Source: an uncultured Campylobacter sp. (GTDB lineage: Bacteria > Campylobacterota > Campylobacteria > Campylobacterales > Campylobacteraceae). Taken from it: DNA of 7,943 nt. The notes below the pieces were generated by a model. The model saw nothing but the letters and a program-made list of their open reading frames with translations, made no database searches and was not told where the DNA came from. The position numbers and the translations under genes are program-made. The DNA lies in assembly GCF_937949835.1 (NCBI RefSeq), contig NZ_CALEDC010000459.1, positions 1-7,943 of the forward strand, given 5' to 3'. Of this stretch, positions 5,929 through 7,943 are shown one piece after another (the stretch's first letter is position 1; the number at the start of each line of letters is the position of its first letter).

Positions 5929-6117
5929 TCACTCCTCTATTTTTTTACTTCTATTCTTTATTATTTCTATTTCGTCAAAAGTCAAATTACTCAAAAAATC
6001 AAGCAATTTAAAACGCCAGTTATCCTTGCCTGATTTAGCCCAATCGTTTAACGTGGCGTAAGGGATACCAAAAATCTCAACAAAGTCTTTACGTTTAGGC
6101 GTTTTATTTTTTTGCAT
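5929..6117 (-). CDS. Small helix-turn-helix-like protein (62 aa)
   Basis: Starts at ATG 6117 and overlaps the end of the 38-residue gene by 14 bases. Residues about 8-30 (KRKDFVEIFGIPYATLNDW) read as a helix-turn-helix: a first helix DFVEIF, the turn GIPY, and a recognition helix ATLNDWAKS. It is followed by KDNWRFKLLDFLSNL and a charged tail. Such short 'FxIPYxTLxDW..sd..NWR' proteins resemble the Cro/transposase class of DNA-binding domains, but the protein is too small to hold an effector domain. It is the last gene of a minus-strand cassette and may regulate it or the neighbouring late genes. The upstream ribosome site is weak (GAGTTAGAAA), so it probably depends on coupling to the preceding gene. 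Confidence 0.7.
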   Translation of the reverse strand: MQKNKTPKRKDFVEIFGIPYATLNDWAKSGKDNWRFKLLDFLSNLTFDEIEIIKNRSKKIEE

Positions 6118-6220
6118 TTTCTAACTCTTTTATGCGTTTTGTTAGCTTGTGGTTACGCCACATCTCATAGATTAGGGCGATACAAACTACTAATTGAGCC
6201 ACATCAAAAACAATATCCAT
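6104..6220 (-). CDS. Single-helix membrane miniprotein (38 aa)
   Basis: ATG 6220 lies six bases after a perfect AAGGAG (minus strand, 6232-6227), which is the main support for a gene this short. The 38-residue product has an acidic N-terminus (MDIVFDV), one membrane helix (about residues 4-20, AQLVVCIALIYEMW) and a basic, heptad-like cytoplasmic tail (KLTKRIKELENAKK). The charge pattern predicts N-out, C-in. It overlaps the start of the helix-turn-helix gene, so the two are co-translated. Small one-helix phage proteins of this shape can be holin/antiholin-like, superinfection-exclusion or inner-membrane toxin proteins; I cannot choose between them. Confidence 0.65.
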   Translation of the reverse strand: MDIVFDVAQLVVCIALIYEMWRNHKLTKRIKELENAKK

Positions 6221-6265
6221 TTTAAGCTCCTTGTAAAGTCTAGTATTTTATAATCAACCCAAGGG

Positions 6266-6285
6266 GGAGTGGTTAAAACCACTCC
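6266..6285. repeat. 9-bp perfect hairpin at the end of the 29-codon ORF
   Basis: GGAGTGGTT (6266-6274) and AACCACTCC (6277-6285) pair perfectly around two bases. On the minus strand it contains the stop codon of the 29-residue ORF and lies about 45 bases before the next start codon. There is no U-run on either strand, so it is better read as an attenuator, stabiliser or processing stem than an intrinsic terminator. The stem also hides an AAAGGAG motif. Confidence 0.55.
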
Positions 6286-6362
6286 TTTAAAGCTTGAAAT
6301 ATAGATAGAAGCGTTGTGACCGCTTCTATCATCACCCAAACCTTTTTTAAAAACGCTTTCAC
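6273..6362 (-). CDS. Hydrophobic/amphipathic 29-residue peptide ORF
   Basis: GTG 6362 stands five bases after a perfect AAGGAG (minus strand, 6373-6368), and the frame ends at TAA 6275-6273. The peptide starts MKAFLKKVWVMIEAVT, continues with a hydrophobic LLSIFQAL core and ends KEWF: basic ends, aromatic residues and a hydrophobic helix of about 18 residues. It therefore looks membrane-active, like small type I toxins or phage pinholin-like peptides, though such peptides are too short for homology to prove anything. It is the first gene of the minus-strand cassette, has a hairpin upstream of its ribosome site and another over its stop. Real translation is likely from the ribosome site but unproven. 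Confidence 0.5.
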   Translation of the reverse strand: MKAFLKKVWVMIEAVTTLLSIFQALKEWF

Positions 6363-6542
6363 GTTTTCTCCTTGGATTGAACTTATCAAAAAGGCTTTTT
6401 ATCCCTTTTGATAAGATAATTATATAATAATATACCTTATTTTATGCTTAATAATTATGTATATCATAATTTAATATAACAAAAACACAAGCCGAAACCA
6501 TTATTAAAATTTACTCTAATATGCACCTTAAAAGGATATATA
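6363..6542. promoter_or_regulatory. AT-rich divergent region between minicassette and tape measure
   Basis: 180 bp without a gene, strongly AT-rich at 6415-6480 with many TATAAT-like strings on both strands, so both the minus-strand cassette and the tape measure gene probably have promoters here. I cannot pick exact boxes. A ribosome site AAAGGA (6531-6536) precedes the GTG of the tape measure by six bases. The change in composition compared with the flanking tail genes supports an inserted cassette. Confidence 0.45.
6382..6415. repeat. 10-bp inverted repeat upstream of the 29-codon ORF
   Basis: CTTATCAAAA (6382-6391) and TTTTGATAAG (6406-6415) are perfect arms around 14 bases, within which GG/CC can extend the stem. 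On the minus strand it ends 8 bases before the AAGGAG of the 29-residue ORF. It may be an operator for a dimeric repressor such as the cassette's own helix-turn-helix protein, or a 5' leader stem affecting translation. Confidence 0.5.
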
Positions 6543-7943
6543 GTGCTATTAGATGAATTTCTTTATAAAATCGGATTTGATGTTGATAGTGGCAAGATAA
6601 AGCAAATAGAACAAGGGCTAAAAAATATCTCTAATATTGCGAAACAAACAGCCCAGCCTATTAGTGACGCAGTAAAAGCTGGCATGGAAAGAAACGCCGA
6701 GCTGATAGCAAAACTAGAGCAAGCCAAAAATAAAGGCGTAGAGTGGTGCGAGGAAGCTAAAGGGCAAGCCGAGGAACTCACTACTAGTTTTCATGAAGTG
6801 GCAGAAGCAGAGGAAAAGGTCGGCGAGAAAGCAAAAGAAGCAGCGAAAGAGACCAAAAAACTAACCGAGAAAAAGCCAGCTACCAATTTAAAACAAGAGC
6901 TAAGTAATATAAGAAGCAAATTTGTGCTAATAGGTGCAGCAGCGACAGCAGCTAGTGGGCTAATAGCTAATTATCTAACCGCGCCTTTGCAAAACATCGA
7001 GGAGCTAGCAAAGAAAAAAGATAGACTATTTAATATCACACAAGCCGAAATAATTCAAGCAAAAGAGTATCAAGATCAACTACAAAAAACAAAAACGGCG
7101 GTGCAATCAATCGTAACCCAAACAGCATTAAAGCTAATCCCAGTCGTCAATCAAAGCCTAAAAGGCTTTAACAACTTTCTAAAAGCAAATAAAGCGCTGG
7201 TCGTAGAGGGTTTAACTAATGTCTTTAAGTGGATATTGAAGCTAGGGCAAGTTTTTACAAATACGTTTAGATTTTTAAATAAAGTAATAAGTAGCACAAT
7301 AGGCTGGAAAGCGGCGCTATTAATTCTTGTCGGCGTTTTAGCGGTTGTTAAACGTGCAATGCTAGCGGCGTTTTTAACCAACCCTATCGGCTGGGTAATT
7401 TTGCTAATAGGTGGTCTTATTTTACTAATTGATGATCTAATGACCTATCTAGACGGCGGCGAAAGCTTATTCGGTGACTATTGGAAGCCTTGTATAGAGT
7501 GGGGCAAAAAAGCCATAGCGCTATATAAAGAGATCGAACCAATTATTAAACAAGTGTTTAGCGGAGCTGCAAAAATAATTATGGGATTTGGTCAGTCAGT
7601 TATTGGCATTCTTACTTCAATAGGCGCTCTTTTCACTCTTAGACTAGCCGATTTAAAAAAAGCTTTTCGGTTTTGGTGTGACGGCAGCATAAAAATGATA
7701 GAGGGGTTGTGTAATATATTTGGAACGTCGTGGAGCGAGGTTACCGAAAAAGTTAAAAAGGCAATATTTGCGTGGATAGATGATATAAAAACTGGCTTTG
7801 AAATTTTAGGCAAAGCAATTATGCAACCCTTTGAGCTTGCCTTTAAATGGATAAAAGATCAATACAACAAATATATAGCTCCGATCGTTGATACGGTTAA
7901 AAACTTTGATATAGGGCAGACCGCTAGCGATATGTGGGAGGGA
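6543..7943 (+). CDS. Phage tail tape measure protein, N-terminal 467 codons (runs off window)
   Basis: GTG 6543, six bases after AAAGGA, opens a frame that continues to the window edge without a stop. Tape measure proteins fill the tail tube, set its length and help DNA entry. Signs are the start FLYKIGFDVDSGKIKQIEQGLKN (typical of the family), a long Ala/Glu/Lys coiled coil (about residues 20-115), a hydrophobic segment KFVLIGAAATAASGLIANYL (about 122-141), and two more near WKAALLILVGVLAVV (255-269) and NPIGWVILLIGGLILLIDDL (280-299). The last leads into the recurrent tape measure motif DDLMTYLDGGESLFG. Beyond it are amphipathic helices with conserved Trp. It appears intact. Because it needs a GTG start and lacks a stop here, it is easily missed by gene callers; minus-strand ORFs across it are shadows. 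Confidence 0.9.
   Translation, partial: MLLDEFLYKIGFDVDSGKIKQIEQGLKNISNIAKQTAQPISDAVKAGMERNAELIAKLEQAKNKGVEWCEEAKGQAEELTTSFHEVAEAEEKVGEKAKEAAKETKKLTEKKPATNLKQELSNIRSKFVLIGAAATAASGLIANYLTAPLQNIEELAKKKDRLFNITQAEIIQAKEYQDQLQKTKTAVQSIVTQTALKLIPVVNQSLKGFNNFLKANKALVVEGLTNVFKWILKLGQVFTNTFRFLNKVISSTIGWKAALLILVGVLAVVKRAMLAAFLTNPIGWVILLIGGLILLIDDLMTYLDGGESLFGDYWKPCIEWGKKAIALYKEIEPIIKQVFSGAAKIIMGFGQSVIGILTSIGALFTLRLADLKKAFRFWCDGSIKMIEGLCNIFGTSWSEVTEKVKKAIFAWIDDIKTGFEILGKAIMQPFELAFKWIKDQYNKYIAPIVDTVKNFDIGQTASDMWEG

Noticed and set aside
6266..6290. Intrinsic terminator between the tail gene region and the cassette
   Set aside because: The stem is good, but neither strand has the run of U residues needed after it.
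6563..7813. Three minus-strand ORFs of 72-76 codons
   Set aside because: All are shadows of the tape measure frame, which is open over the whole stretch.
1..7943. tRNA, rRNA, CRISPR array, insertion sequence or attachment site
   Set aside because: I looked for cloverleaf-like segments, regularly spaced repeats, transposase motifs and terminal direct repeats and saw none; the window seems to be interior to the prophage.

Overview
The window is part of a tailed-phage (myovirus-like) prophage in an AT-rich bacterium, most likely an epsilonproteobacterium of the Campylobacter type. I base the host on base composition, the AAGGAG-type ribosome binding sites, the AT-rich promoters and the overall feel of the proteins; this is inference and no host gene is present to prove it. 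The head module is P2/PBSX-like: a gpQ-type portal and a gpP-type terminase lie on the minus strand, divergent from a protease/scaffold and a capsid gene on the plus strand, as in P2.

Left arm (minus strand, read right to left): portal (3787-2774), a non-coding stretch full of inverted repeats (2773-2481), a small connector-like gene (2480-2154), a gene with a gpR-like tail-completion pattern (2144-1833), the large terminase (1832-279), then the start of a small lipoprotein that runs off the left edge (219-1) and seems to have its own extended -10 promoter. Between portal and protease is a 137-bp divergent promoter region with a perfect 20-bp palindrome almost exactly in its middle, a good candidate for the switch controlling both late arms.

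Right arm (plus strand): an XkdF/S78-like prohead protease whose C-terminal coiled coil appears to be translated separately as a scaffold from an internal start; the major capsid gene, broken by one in-frame TAA at codon 37 and probably missing an internal segment; a tiny gene broken by a TGA and a frameshift; a 91-codon phage gene; and, after a small cassette, the N-terminal 467 codons of a tape measure gene running off the right edge. The tape measure starts with GTG and has no stop in the window.

Between the right-arm genes sits a minus-strand cassette (6362-5929) of three very small genes: a 29-residue amphipathic/hydrophobic peptide, a 38-residue one-helix membrane protein and a 62-residue helix-turn-helix-like protein. 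It has its own AT-rich upstream region and two hairpins. It looks like a moron, and is the best candidate here for an undescribed accessory function, though its role cannot be read from sequence.

Together: packaging genes (terminase, portal, protease) look intact, while capsid and the next gene carry at least three lesions in about 750 bp. No tail sheath or tube gene lies between capsid and tape measure. The prophage as written should not make infectious virions without a helper, unless the lesions are assembly errors.
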